In this document: positions 34,606 through 42,615 of the stretch, one piece after another | Layout: every line of letters begins with the position of its first letter | Numbering within the stretch: position 1 is the first letter of the stretch | Source: Intestinimonas timonensis | Lineage (GTDB): Bacteria; Bacillota; Clostridia; Oscillospirales; Oscillospiraceae | NCBI RefSeq assembly: GCF_900626145.1 | Contig: NZ_LR130817.1 | Span: 1,872,543-1,936,542 of the forward strand | Reading direction: 5' to 3' | DNA: 64,000 bases | The notes under the pieces: generated by a model | The model's input: only the letters and a program-made list of their open reading frames with translations | The model's database searches: none | What the model was told of the DNA's origin: nothing | Program-made: the position numbers and the translations under genes

Positions 34606-36774
34606 ATGCGAAAGATCCCTGCGGCCCTTCTGGCCCTGACCCTGACCGCCTCCCTCACCGCCCCCACGGCTGTGGCGCTCAAAACGGACAGTCTCCCCGA
34701 GCTGAACGGCCACTGGAGCCAGGCCGCCTTCCAGCGCTGGCACGGCTACGGCATCGTGGAGGGAGACGACCGGGGCATGCGCCCCGATGATGCCATGATG
34801 GTGAGTGAATTTGCCGCCCTCCTCAGCCGCACCATGGGCTATACCAAGCAGGCGGAGAACCACTACGCCGATCTGAAGGGCGACGAGTGGTACGCCCCCT
34901 ACATCCTCCAGCTCACCGCCGCCGGCATCCTGGAGGGCGACGGCGTCAACTGCAACGCCGATGAGCTCATGACCCGTGAGCGGGCCACCGTCCTCTTTGC
35001 CCGTGCTCTGGGCATCCGCCCCTCTGAGGCCCCCAACTTGAGCAGCTTCGTGGACGGCGATTCTGCCGCCGAGTGGTCTGCCGGCTACATCGATGCCATG
35101 GCCAGGGCCGGCATCATCTAGGGCGTGGGCAACAATACCCTTGCTCTGGGAGCCGATATCACCCGCGCCTCCGTAGTCACCATTCTGGACAACGCCGTGG
35201 CCGAGTACGCCAACGAGAAGAACGCTCAGGTGACCGGCGACGTAGACGGCATTCTGCTGGTGACCGCCGACGGCGTCACCGTGAAGGACGCCAGTGTGTC
35301 CGGCAGCCTGCTGATGGCCCCCAAGGCCGGAGAGGCCACCCTTACGGTAGAGGACTCCACCCTGAAGGGCGACCTGCTGGTGGAGACCAGCGGCGCCGAG
35401 GTCTCCCTCACCGGCACCCAGGTCCAGGGCGAGGTGGCCTTTACCGGGGACGAGAACGCCCTCACCCTGGGCAAGGGAGCCAAGGCCGCCCGGGTGGCCT
35501 TGGACGGCGGCAAGAACACCATCGCCGTGGCGGAGGAGGCCTCCATCGGCACCCTCACCGCCCGTGCCGCCGTGGAGGTGGACAACCAGGGCACCATTGA
35601 CAAGGCCCTGATTCAGGCCGACGGCGTTGTGCTGGACGGCAACAAGCCCGGTGACATTCGGGTAGACGAGGATGTGGACGCCCCCACCGACAGCGAGGGC
35701 AACCCCGTTGTGGATGACGATCAGGACAATGGCGACAACGGCCAGGACGGCGAGGACAATGGCTCCGGCGGTAGCAGCGGTGGCTCCGGCGGTAGCAGCG
35801 GTGGCTCCGGCAGCGGCGGCAGCGGCTCCGGCGGTGGCCAGGAGGATACCCTTCCCGTCGTCGTGGGGGTTCGTCCTGTGGACCAGGACAGCCCTGAGAC
35901 CCCGCTTCCCCAGGTGACCGCCCAGGCCGAGCAGGAGGAGGGCTTCCTCCGCGTCTCCCTCTCCACTGAGGACATTGTCCCCGTCCACCAGAGCGAGGGC
36001 GCCGGCAAGGGCGCCTGGGTGGGCGTGGCCTTCCAGGCCCCCGAAGGCTATGAGGAGGAGACCTTCCGCTACTCCTTCGGCACCGAGGCCAGCGAGACCG
36101 CCGATCACAGCGCCGACCTCACCCAGGACCCCGCCATCGGCGATGGAAAGTACGCCGTTTTCTTCATCAACGCCAGCTCCATTGCCCCCAAGACCCACAT
36201 CACCCTCCAGTGGGGAGAGGAGGCTGAGGCCGTCCGCTACGAGGTGGATCTGTCCGGCGTGAAGACCCCTGCCGTAGAGCTCTCCGATGTGACCGTCTCC
36301 ACCCACGAGCTGCCCGAGGGCGTCTCTTCCACCGCCGAGGGTCTCTCCTTTGACGAGAGCACCGCTCTGGTCCAGAACGGCGGCAGCGGTGAGCTCAGCC
36401 AGGACCAGATCTCCGGCATGGGCGGCGGCGAGTACACCGTCTACTACGCCGTGCCCCAGGCCCTGAACGACGGCACCCTCAAGTTCGACAAAATCGCCCG
36501 CTCCATCAACGGCGGCGCCCTGAACACCTGGGCCGTCTCCAGCGAGACCGGAGCCGAGGAGGGCGCCGGCTGGTGGACCAAGGACGAGGACCACTACTTC
36601 TTCAAGTGGGGTGCCGTCTTTGCCAAGCAGGCCGACGGCCTCTATCAGATGACCGACGGCGGCATCTATGATTACACCCTCTACTTCCTGGAGAGCGACG
36701 GCAGCCAGGACAACGTGGTGGCTACCTACACCTTCCGCATCGACCTGAGCTGCTACACCATCTCCGAGGAATAA
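34606..36774 (+). pseudogene. S-layer-homology surface protein interrupted by one amber codon
   Basis: The frame encodes a signal peptide (MRKIPAALLALTLTASLTAP), three SLH-like repeats (GHWSQAAFQRWHGYGIVEG; AENHYADLKGDEWYAPYI; SAAEWSAGYIDAMARAGII), then a TAG at 35119-35121. The same frame continues with GVGNNTLALGADITRASVV, a beta-helix-like region, a Gly/Ser-rich linker (residues about 380-410) and a large C-terminal beta-rich domain. Total length would be 722 residues. SLH repeats bind wall polymers. Only one base separates the stop from a Lys or Gln codon. A GTG at 35125 could restart translation, but it has no ribosome site. Confidence 0.8.
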
Positions 36775-36787
36775 CCCCCTTACGTCT

Positions 36788-36826
36788 GAGGCGCCGGACA
36801 ACATGTCTGGCGCCTCTCCCTTTTGT
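36788..36826 (+). terminator. Terminator of the SLH protein gene
   Basis: GAGGCGCCGGACA pairs with TGTCTGGCGCCTC (one mismatch) and is followed by TCCCTTTT. Confidence 0.75.
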
Positions 36827-36854
36827 TGCGCTCCCATATCCTTCATGTTATACT
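36826..36854 (+). promoter_or_regulatory. Promoter of the 36.9-kb membrane protein gene
   Basis: TTGCGC, 17 bases, TATACT, about 25 bp before the start codon. Confidence 0.6.
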
Positions 36855-36877
36855 GGACCCATAGAAGGGGGATCTTG

Positions 36878-37477
36878 ATGTTCCAGCACAGACAAAAGCG
36901 TGTCATGCTCCTTCTGCTTTTTACGGCCCTTGTCCTGCTGCTTGCGGCCTTCTTTCTCTGGAACAGGCCACCCCGTCTGAACCGTATCCTATATCAGGAG
37001 GGCTATACCATCACCGGCTATACCGAGCAGAGCCTGTCCATCACCATATCCAAGGCCCTGCTGCCGGACGGCTTTCCTCAGGAGGCGGAGGCCTTTGAGG
37101 CCTCCGACAACCTGGACCTCCTTTTATGGAGCAACGGCAGCTCCAGCCTCTATCTGGACGCCCTCTGCTACGCCAACGGACGGACGCCCGACCTGCTCTG
37201 GGCCTCCTTCCATTTCCAGTATGAGCCCTCCAACCACGGTTCTCTCCTGCTTCCCTACCGGCCTGACGGCAAGGGCGGTTCCACCCGAAGCCTGGGGCTC
37301 AGCAGCGCTGAGGCGGAGGTGGACTCTTCCCCCTGGCCAGACGCCGTCCATATCGCCGGACAGGGACCGGACGAGATCTTTTCCGTCTATCTGGACGCCG
37401 CCGCGTTCCAGGCCGCCAGCGAGTCCTTTACCTTCCGGGTAGATGACCTCTGGGAGGTCTCCTATCAGCCTACGTAG
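36878..37477 (+). CDS. Membrane-anchored hypothetical protein
   Basis: The 199-residue protein has a basic N terminus and one hydrophobic helix (VMLLLLFTALVLLLAAFFLW), then an extracellular domain rich in aromatic and Ser residues. No family was recognised. It starts at ATG 36878 after GAAGGGGG and ends 46 bases before the amidohydrolase gene, so they may be co-transcribed. Confidence 0.65.
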   Translation: MFQHRQKRVMLLLLFTALVLLLAAFFLWNRPPRLNRILYQEGYTITGYTEQSLSITISKALLPDGFPQEAEAFEASDNLDLLLWSNGSSSLYLDALCYANGRTPDLLWASFHFQYEPSNHGSLLLPYRPDGKGGSTRSLGLSSAEAEVDSSPWPDAVHIAGQGPDEIFSVYLDAAAFQAASESFTFRVDDLWEVSYQPT

Positions 37478-37523
37478 ATATGACCCGTTTCGTCCGTCTT
37501 TTCCTTCAAAGGAGGTCCTGGAT

Positions 37524-38873
37524 ATGTCTACCCTGCTCATCAAAAATGCCCGGTTCGTGGTATCCTGCGATGACGATGACACCCTCTACGAGCGGGTGAA
37601 CCTCTTTATCCGGGATGGCGTCATCGTCTCCATCGGCCCCGACTACCACCAGGCTGACACCGTGCTGGACGCCTCCTCCATGGTGGTCTACCCCGGCCTC
37701 ATCAACACCCACCACCTCTATCAGATCTTCTCCCGGAACCTGCCCGAGGTGCAGAAGATGGAGCTCTTCCCCTGGCTGGTCACCCTATACGAGGTGTGGA
37801 AGGGTCTGAACGAGGAGGTGGTGACCTGGTCCGCCCTCACCGGTCTGGGAGAACTCCTCAAGACCGGCTGCACCACCTGCTTTGACCACCACTATGTCTT
37901 TCCCCATGGCGCCGGCGACCTCATCGCCGCCCAGTTTCGGGCAGCCAGCCAGGTGGGAATCCGCTTCATGGCCTCCCGTGGGTCCATGGACCTCTCCCAA
38001 AAGGACGGCGGCCTGCCCCCCGACTCCGTGGTACAGACCATCGACGAGATTTTAGCCGACTCGGAGCGGCTGGTCCGGGTGTGGCACGATCCGTCTCCTT
38101 ACTCCATGCGCCAGGTGGCCCTGGCCCCCTGCTCCCCCTTCTCCGTCTCCGGTGATCTGATGCGGGAGACCGCCGGACTGGCCCGGAGCCTGGGCGTGCG
38201 GCTCCACACCCATCTGGCCGAGACGAGGGACGAGGTGCAGTTCACCACTGAAAAATTCGGCATGCGCCCTTTGCAGTACATGGAGTCCCTGGGCTGGGTA
38301 GGGCCCGACGTGTGGTTTGCCCACGGCATCCACTTTGACGACGACGATCTTCTCCTCCTGGCCGAGACCGGCACCGGCGTGGCCCACTGCCCCATCTCCA
38401 ACATGAAGCTCTCCTCCGGGGTATGCCGGGTGCCCGACATGCTGGGTCTGGACATCCCGGTGGGCTTGGCCGTGGACGGCGCCGCCTCCAACGACGGCTC
38501 CAACCTGCTAGAAGAGCTGCGGGTGTGCTATCTCCTCCACCGGCTCCACGCCAGCGCTGACGCCCCCACCGGCTACGAGATCCTGAAGATGGCCACCCGA
38601 GGCTCCGCCCGGCTCCTGGGACGGGACGACATCGGCTGTCTCGCCCCCAGTAAGGCCGCCGACTGCTTCCTCATCGACCTGGACCGTCTGTCCCTGGTGG
38701 GCGCCCAGCTGGACCCCATGTCCCTCCTGGGCACGGTGGGTTTCAAGGGAAATGTGGACTACACCATTGTAAACGGCATCCCCGTGGTACAAAACGGTGA
38801 GCTCACCACCATTGATGAGGAGGAGACCGTCCGCTCCGCCAATCAGGTGGTCAGGCGCTATTTGAACCGCTGA
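37524..38873 (+). CDS. Amidohydrolase, 8-oxoguanine deaminase / AtzB-like
   Basis: The 449-residue protein is of the metal-dependent amidohydrolase superfamily and resembles 8-oxoguanine deaminase and hydroxydechloroatrazine ethylaminohydrolase. Seen: a TIM-barrel frame with HTHLAETRDEVQ, WFAHGIHFDDDD, VAHCPISNMKLSSG and DGAASNDGSN. The first metal site reads NTHHLYQ, while the superfamily expects His-x-His; one His may be missing. ATG at 37524 follows AAAGGAGG. A purine-salvage or detoxifying role is inferred. Confidence 0.82.
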   Translation: MSTLLIKNARFVVSCDDDDTLYERVNLFIRDGVIVSIGPDYHQADTVLDASSMVVYPGLINTHHLYQIFSRNLPEVQKMELFPWLVTLYEVWKGLNEEVVTWSALTGLGELLKTGCTTCFDHHYVFPHGAGDLIAAQFRAASQVGIRFMASRGSMDLSQKDGGLPPDSVVQTIDEILADSERLVRVWHDPSPYSMRQVALAPCSPFSVSGDLMRETAGLARSLGVRLHTHLAETRDEVQFTTEKFGMRPLQYMESLGWVGPDVWFAHGIHFDDDDLLLLAETGTGVAHCPISNMKLSSGVCRVPDMLGLDIPVGLAVDGAASNDGSNLLEELRVCYLLHRLHASADAPTGYEILKMATRGSARLLGRDDIGCLAPSKAADCFLIDLDRLSLVGAQLDPMSLLGTVGFKGNVDYTIVNGIPVVQNGELTTIDEEETVRSANQVVRRYLNR

Positions 38874-38881
38874 GCACCTCC

Positions 38882-38925
38882 CCGGCGGACCCCGCCAGTC
38901 CAGGGCTGGGTCTGCCGGTTTTTTT
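38882..38925 (+). terminator. Terminator of the amidohydrolase gene
   Basis: CCGGCGGACCC pairs with GGGTCTGCCGG and is followed by TTTTTTT. Confidence 0.85.
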
Positions 38926-38939
38926 ATGTAAAATCTACG

Positions 38940-38967
38940 TTGTATTTCTGTAAACCTGTGGTAAAAT
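38940..38967 (+). promoter_or_regulatory. Promoter of the first MATE gene
   Basis: TTGTAT, 16 bases, TAAAAT, about 45 bp upstream of the start. Confidence 0.6.
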
Positions 38968-39010
38968 TTATTTTTGTTCCGATCATGTTGTGTATTGGGG
39001 GAGGCAGCAT

Positions 39011-40378
39011 ATGGCGGCGCAAGCTCAGGCAACGCTTCGGACCCAGGAAAGGGCCCCTCTTTTTTCCGCAGACGCTCTGCGGCGGCTCATCATTCCTCTG
39101 GTGATCGAGCAGTTTTTGGCCATGACCATCGGTATGGCCGACACCATCATGGTGACCTCGGTGGGTGAGCACGCCGTCTCCGGCGTGTCCCTGGTGGACA
39201 ACATCAGCACCCTGCTCATCAACGTCTTTTCTGCCCTGGCCACCGGCGGCGCGGTGGTAGCGGCCCAATATCTGGGCTCACGAGACGTGGAAAACGCCTG
39301 CTCCGCCGCCAAACAGCTCTTCTACGCCATTGGCGCCCTTTCGGCCGCCACCATGGCCGTCTGTCTTCTCTTCCGGGAGCCCATCCTCCGGCTGGTCTTC
39401 GGCCAGCTGGAGGACAACGTGATGGAGGCCGCCATGACCTATTTCCTCCTCACGGCCATCTCTTACCCCTTGCTTGCCATCTATAATGCCGGCGCCGCCC
39501 TCTTCCGGGCCATGGGCAACAGCAAGGTGTCCATGCTGGCCTCCCTCCTCATGAATATTGTCAACATCGGCCTCAACGCCATCCTCATCTACGGCGCCGA
39601 CATCGGCGTGGCGGGCGCCGGCTTCGGCACCCTCTTTTCCCGGCTGGCCGGTGCGGTGCTCATGACCTGGCTCATCTGCCAGCACGGTCACCGCATCCAC
39701 ATTGACCACCTGCTGCATTTTGAGTTCCGGGGGCAGCTGGTAAAGAAGATCCTTCGCATCGGCGTCCCCAACGGCCTGGAAAACGGCATGTTCCAGATCG
39801 GCAAGCTGCTGGTTCTGGGGCTGGTCACCCCCCTGGGTACCTCCGCCACCGCCGCCAACGCCATCGCCAACTCCGTGGCCGGCGTGGTCAACGTGCCCGG
39901 CAACGCTATCTCCCTCTCCCTCATCACCGTGGTGGGCCAGTGTATGGGCGCGGGCGACTCCAAACAGGCCGTGCGCTACACCCGCAAGCTCATGATCATC
40001 GTCTATCTGGCCATGGGCAGCCTCAGCGTCCTGCTCTTCTTCTTTGCCACCCCTGTGGTGGGCCTCTTCGGCCTCACCCCCGGTGCCGCCGTTATGGCCA
40101 TCCAGGTCCTCCGGTGGTGCGCTGTTTTCGACCTCATCTTCTGGCCCATGTCCTTCTCCCTGCCCAACACCCTCCGCGCCTCCGGCGATGCCAAGTTTAC
40201 CATGATCGTCTCCATGTGCTCCATGTGGATCTTCCGCATCGGCTTCTCCTACCTGCTGGTGCCTCAGATCGGCCTGCTGGGCGTGTGGGTGGCCATGTTC
40301 ATCGACTGGATCGTCCGGGCGGTTGTCTTCCTCATCCGCTTCCTCAGCGGCCGCTGGAAAACCAAGACCGTCATTTAA
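39011..40378 (+). CDS. MATE family efflux transporter
   Basis: The 455-residue protein has twelve hydrophobic segments in two similar halves, the MATE layout. Markers are IGMADTIMVTSVGEHAVSGV near the N terminus and NGLENGMFQIGKLLV in the second half. MATE pumps expel drugs or cations in exchange for sodium or protons. ATG at 39011 follows GGGGGAGG; it has its own promoter and terminator. Confidence 0.92.
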   Translation: MAAQAQATLRTQERAPLFSADALRRLIIPLVIEQFLAMTIGMADTIMVTSVGEHAVSGVSLVDNISTLLINVFSALATGGAVVAAQYLGSRDVENACSAAKQLFYAIGALSAATMAVCLLFREPILRLVFGQLEDNVMEAAMTYFLLTAISYPLLAIYNAGAALFRAMGNSKVSMLASLLMNIVNIGLNAILIYGADIGVAGAGFGTLFSRLAGAVLMTWLICQHGHRIHIDHLLHFEFRGQLVKKILRIGVPNGLENGMFQIGKLLVLGLVTPLGTSATAANAIANSVAGVVNVPGNAISLSLITVVGQCMGAGDSKQAVRYTRKLMIIVYLAMGSLSVLLFFFATPVVGLFGLTPGAAVMAIQVLRWCAVFDLIFWPMSFSLPNTLRASGDAKFTMIVSMCSMWIFRIGFSYLLVPQIGLLGVWVAMFIDWIVRAVVFLIRFLSGRWKTKTVI

Positions 40379-40383
40379 TTTTA

Positions 40384-40418
40384 AACGCCCTCCGCTCCAA
40401 AAGAGCGGAGGGCGTTTT
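40384..40418 (+). terminator. Terminator of the first MATE gene
   Basis: AAACGCCCTCCGCTC pairs with GAGCGGAGGGCGTTT around CAAAA. Confidence 0.9.
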
Positions 40419-40520
40419 GCCTGTTGCATTGGGCCGCCATATCTGGTACCTTATTCCTTGGGAATGGGTGGGCGTCCTTCGGGAATGGGACGCCCCATCA
40501 AAAGAACAGGAGGCACCACT

Positions 40521-40868
40521 GTGCAGTATATGGATTTCAGCCTGCTCCTCTACATCGGGATGCTGGCTCTGGGCGTCCTTGTGGGCTCCCGCAAATCGGT
40601 CCGGAGCCGGAAGCTCCCCTGGCTGGGCCGGCTCCAGTCCGTGGCCCTCATCGCCCTCATCGCCATTTTGGGGGTGGAGATCGGCGCCGACGACAAAGTC
40701 ATCTCCTCTCTTGGTGAAATCGGCCTTTCCGCTCTGGTCATCACCGTCTTTGCCCTGGCCGGCTCCCTGCTGGCCGTCACCCTGGTCCGCCGCCTTCTGG
40801 GTCTGGACAGCCAGGGACGGACCTCCTCCCAGCGGGAGGAGCACGAGGAGGAGGTGAAGGGGGCATGA
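40521..40868 (+). CDS. LysO-type lysine exporter, N-terminal subunit
   Basis: The protein of about 115 residues has three hydrophobic segments and the charged switch IGADDKVISSLGEIG typical of the first part of LysO (DUF340). In this organism LysO is split in two. GTG at 40521 has AGGAGG seven bases upstream; ATG at 40530 is an alternative. It overlaps the next gene by ATGA. Confidence 0.82.
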   Translation: MQYMDFSLLLYIGMLALGVLVGSRKSVRSRKLPWLGRLQSVALIALIAILGVEIGADDKVISSLGEIGLSALVITVFALAGSLLAVTLVRRLLGLDSQGRTSSQREEHEEEVKGA

Positions 40869-41458
40869 CCGGCTGGATCATCGGCGCCGTCCTGGGCGGC
40901 ATCGCCGCGGGCTATCTCTTCATCCCTCAGGCCCTGGCAGAGCACTGCGGCACCCTCATCACTGTGGGGCTGTGTCTCATCCTCTTCCTGGTCGGCGTGG
41001 ACATGGGCCGTCAGGGCAACGTGTGGCGGGACATCAAGGCCGCCGGCTTCAAGGTCCTTCTCATCCCCGTGGCCGTGGCCGCCGGCACTCTGGGCTTCGC
41101 CGCCCTGGGAAGCCTTCTCCTCCCGCTCAGCGCCCAGGAGACCATGGCCGCCAGCGCCGGCTTCGGCTGGTACTCCCTGGCACCCATGCTCCTCTCCACC
41201 TACTCCGCCACACTCTCCGCCGTGGCCTTTCTCTCCAACGTCATGCGTGAGGTGGGCTCCATTCTCCTCATCCCCATCGTGGCCAAACGCCTGGGCTATA
41301 TCGAATGCGTGGCCCTCCCCGGCGCCGCCGCCATGGACACGGTGCTCCCCGTTGTGGTGGGGTCCACCCATGAGCGCATCACCATCTACTCCTTCGTCTC
41401 CGGGGTCATTCTCTCCTTTGCCGTCCCCGTACTGGTGCCCCTCATCATGAACCTGTAA
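40865..41458 (+). CDS. LysO-type lysine exporter, C-terminal subunit
   Basis: The 197-residue membrane protein completes the split LysO: MASAGFGWYSLAPM-like segment (AASAGFGWYSLAPMLL), AFLSNVMREVGSILLIP and PGAAAMDTVLPVVV. LysO exports lysine or toxic analogues in other bacteria. It is translationally coupled to the first subunit, supporting a complex. Confidence 0.85.
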   Translation: MTGWIIGAVLGGIAAGYLFIPQALAEHCGTLITVGLCLILFLVGVDMGRQGNVWRDIKAAGFKVLLIPVAVAAGTLGFAALGSLLLPLSAQETMAASAGFGWYSLAPMLLSTYSATLSAVAFLSNVMREVGSILLIPIVAKRLGYIECVALPGAAAMDTVLPVVVGSTHERITIYSFVSGVILSFAVPVLVPLIMNL

Positions 41459-41471
41459 GGAGGCAGTCCCC

Positions 41472-42050
41472 ATGACAGAGAAGGAAAAAATGGATGCCGG
41501 ACTCTGGCATGACGCCAATTTCGACCCCGAGCTTCTCGCCGCCCGCACGAAGGCGGAGGAACTCTGTGCCGCCTTCAACGCCGCGGCGCCGGGCGACACC
41601 GAAACACGGAGCGCACTGCTCCGTACCCTGATTCCCGGGCTTGGAAAGGGCGTCACCATCCTCTCCCCTTTTTACGCCGACTACGGCGCCAACTGCCGCA
41701 TCGGCGACGGCAGCTTTCTCAACCACGGGGTCTACCTCATAGACGGAGCCCCCATCACCCTGGGCAAGAACTGTTTCCTGGGACCCAACTGCGGGCTCTA
41801 TACCGCCAACCACCCTCTGGACGCCACCCAGCGGGCCCAGGGCCTGGAGCGGGCCCTCCCCATCACCCTGGGGGACGACGTGTGGCTGGGCGGCAACGTG
41901 GTGATCCTCCAGGGGGTCACCATCGGCAGCGGCAGCGTCATTGGGGCGGGGAGCGTAGTCACCCACGACATTCCACCCGGCGTGGTGGCAGCGGGGAACC
42001 CCTGCCGGGTGCTGCGCCCCATCACCGAGGCCGACCGCATCAATCCATGA
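41472..42050 (+). CDS. Sugar O-acetyltransferase (maltose/galactoside type)
   Basis: The 192-residue protein is a left-handed beta-helix acetyltransferase. Visible are the N-terminal cap (MDAGLWHDANFDPEL), DYGANCRIGDGSFLNHGVYL, the catalytic His in YTANHPLDA and the hexapeptide repeats GGNVVILQGVTIGSGSVIGA (20 residues). It uses acetyl-CoA to acetylate sugars. It starts 13 bases after the LysO pair with AAGGAGG, so it may be in the same operon. Confidence 0.92.
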   Translation: MTEKEKMDAGLWHDANFDPELLAARTKAEELCAAFNAAAPGDTETRSALLRTLIPGLGKGVTILSPFYADYGANCRIGDGSFLNHGVYLIDGAPITLGKNCFLGPNCGLYTANHPLDATQRAQGLERALPITLGDDVWLGGNVVILQGVTIGSGSVIGAGSVVTHDIPPGVVAAGNPCRVLRPITEADRINP

Positions 42051-42070
42051 TCTGGGCGTGAAAAAAACTC

Positions 42071-42099
42071 TTGCATTTTCATGCAAAAAATGGTATGCT
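42071..42099 (+). promoter_or_regulatory. Promoter of the folded RNA locus
   Basis: TTGCAT, 17 bases, TATGCT, with TGG before the -10 (extended -10). The predicted start of transcription is near 42106. Confidence 0.7.
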
Positions 42100-42100
42100 A

Positions 42101-42360
42101 CCTCCTGCCGCTTCATGCGGCTTCTGATTGGAGTCATTTGATCAAAGATTTTGACCGCTCCTCTGCCTGGGGAGCCGAGGCTACACGGACGGCCGGGTCA
42201 AATGCCGAAAACCCGTCGAAGAGCCGGGGACCGTACCGCGGGTACGGATTGGCAACTTTTGTTGCCTTATTGATTGAGCGTTTGGACGCTCAGGTTTTAT
42301 AAGTTGGAAAACGCATCAACTTGTGAAATGGTCAATAAGATTGGAAAAGTCATCTTTGCA
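42101..42360 (+). ncRNA. Multi-helix structured non-coding RNA, class not identified
   Basis: The stretch has no gene but an unusual run of perfect helices: TTTGACC 42150-42156 with GGTCAAA 42196-42202; CCGTACC-GCG-GGTACGG 42231-42247; GGCAAC-TTTT-GTTGCC 42251-42266; GAGCGT-TTGG-ACGCTC 42276-42291; AAGTTG 42301-42306 with CAACTT 42317-42322; and TTATTGA 42267-42273 closing over the last two with TCAATAA 42332-42338. That last arrangement is a three-way junction. A promoter lies just upstream. tmRNA, RNase P RNA and common riboswitch marks were not found. Orphan Clostridia RNAs such as the raiA motif, or 6S RNA, are possible. Confidence 0.6.
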
Positions 42361-42492
42361 CCCGGTGCTCCTGTGCAGAAGCCACCCTCCCGGCGGCCCA
42401 ACCACGGCACTGATACGCGGCGCCCTCTCCGGCGGCGTATCCCTCTTGACACATTATAGGGCAGCCCCCTGTGCGGAGTCGTGCCCTTCACA
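42361..42492. other. Intergenic stretch after the folded RNA
   Basis: No gene was seen. It holds one more hairpin (GATACGC...GCGTATC, about 42412-42441) and may be the 3' part of the RNA or leader of the peptidase gene. Confidence 0.35.
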
Positions 42493-42524
42493 GGCGGTGC
42501 GCTTTCCGGCGCACCGCCTTTTTT
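42493..42524 (+). terminator. Terminator of the RNA locus
   Basis: GGCGGTGCGC / GCACCGCC stem followed by TTTTTT. It lies 90 bp before the peptidase gene. Confidence 0.85.
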
Positions 42525-42615
42525 GTCCTCATTTCTCTTTGCGGTGCGCCTCCCGCCGGTAGACGGCCCGAAGTTGGGCTGTTTATAGAAAGAGACTTTG
42601 AGGAGGAACACAGAA

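Noticed and set aside
35125..36774. Independent gene starting at GTG 35125 in the SLH locus
   Set aside because: It is in the same frame as the upstream SLH part, has no ribosome site, and begins in the middle of an SLH repeat; a nonsense-split gene explains it better.
34486..36906. A long minus-strand open frame over the SLH protein
   Set aside because: Gly/Val/His-rich shadow of the plus-strand gene, without a ribosome site.
42101..42524. tmRNA, RNase P RNA or cobalamin riboswitch
   Set aside because: The tmRNA ends and CCA-type acceptor, the RNase P conserved cores, and the B12 box were looked for and not seen.
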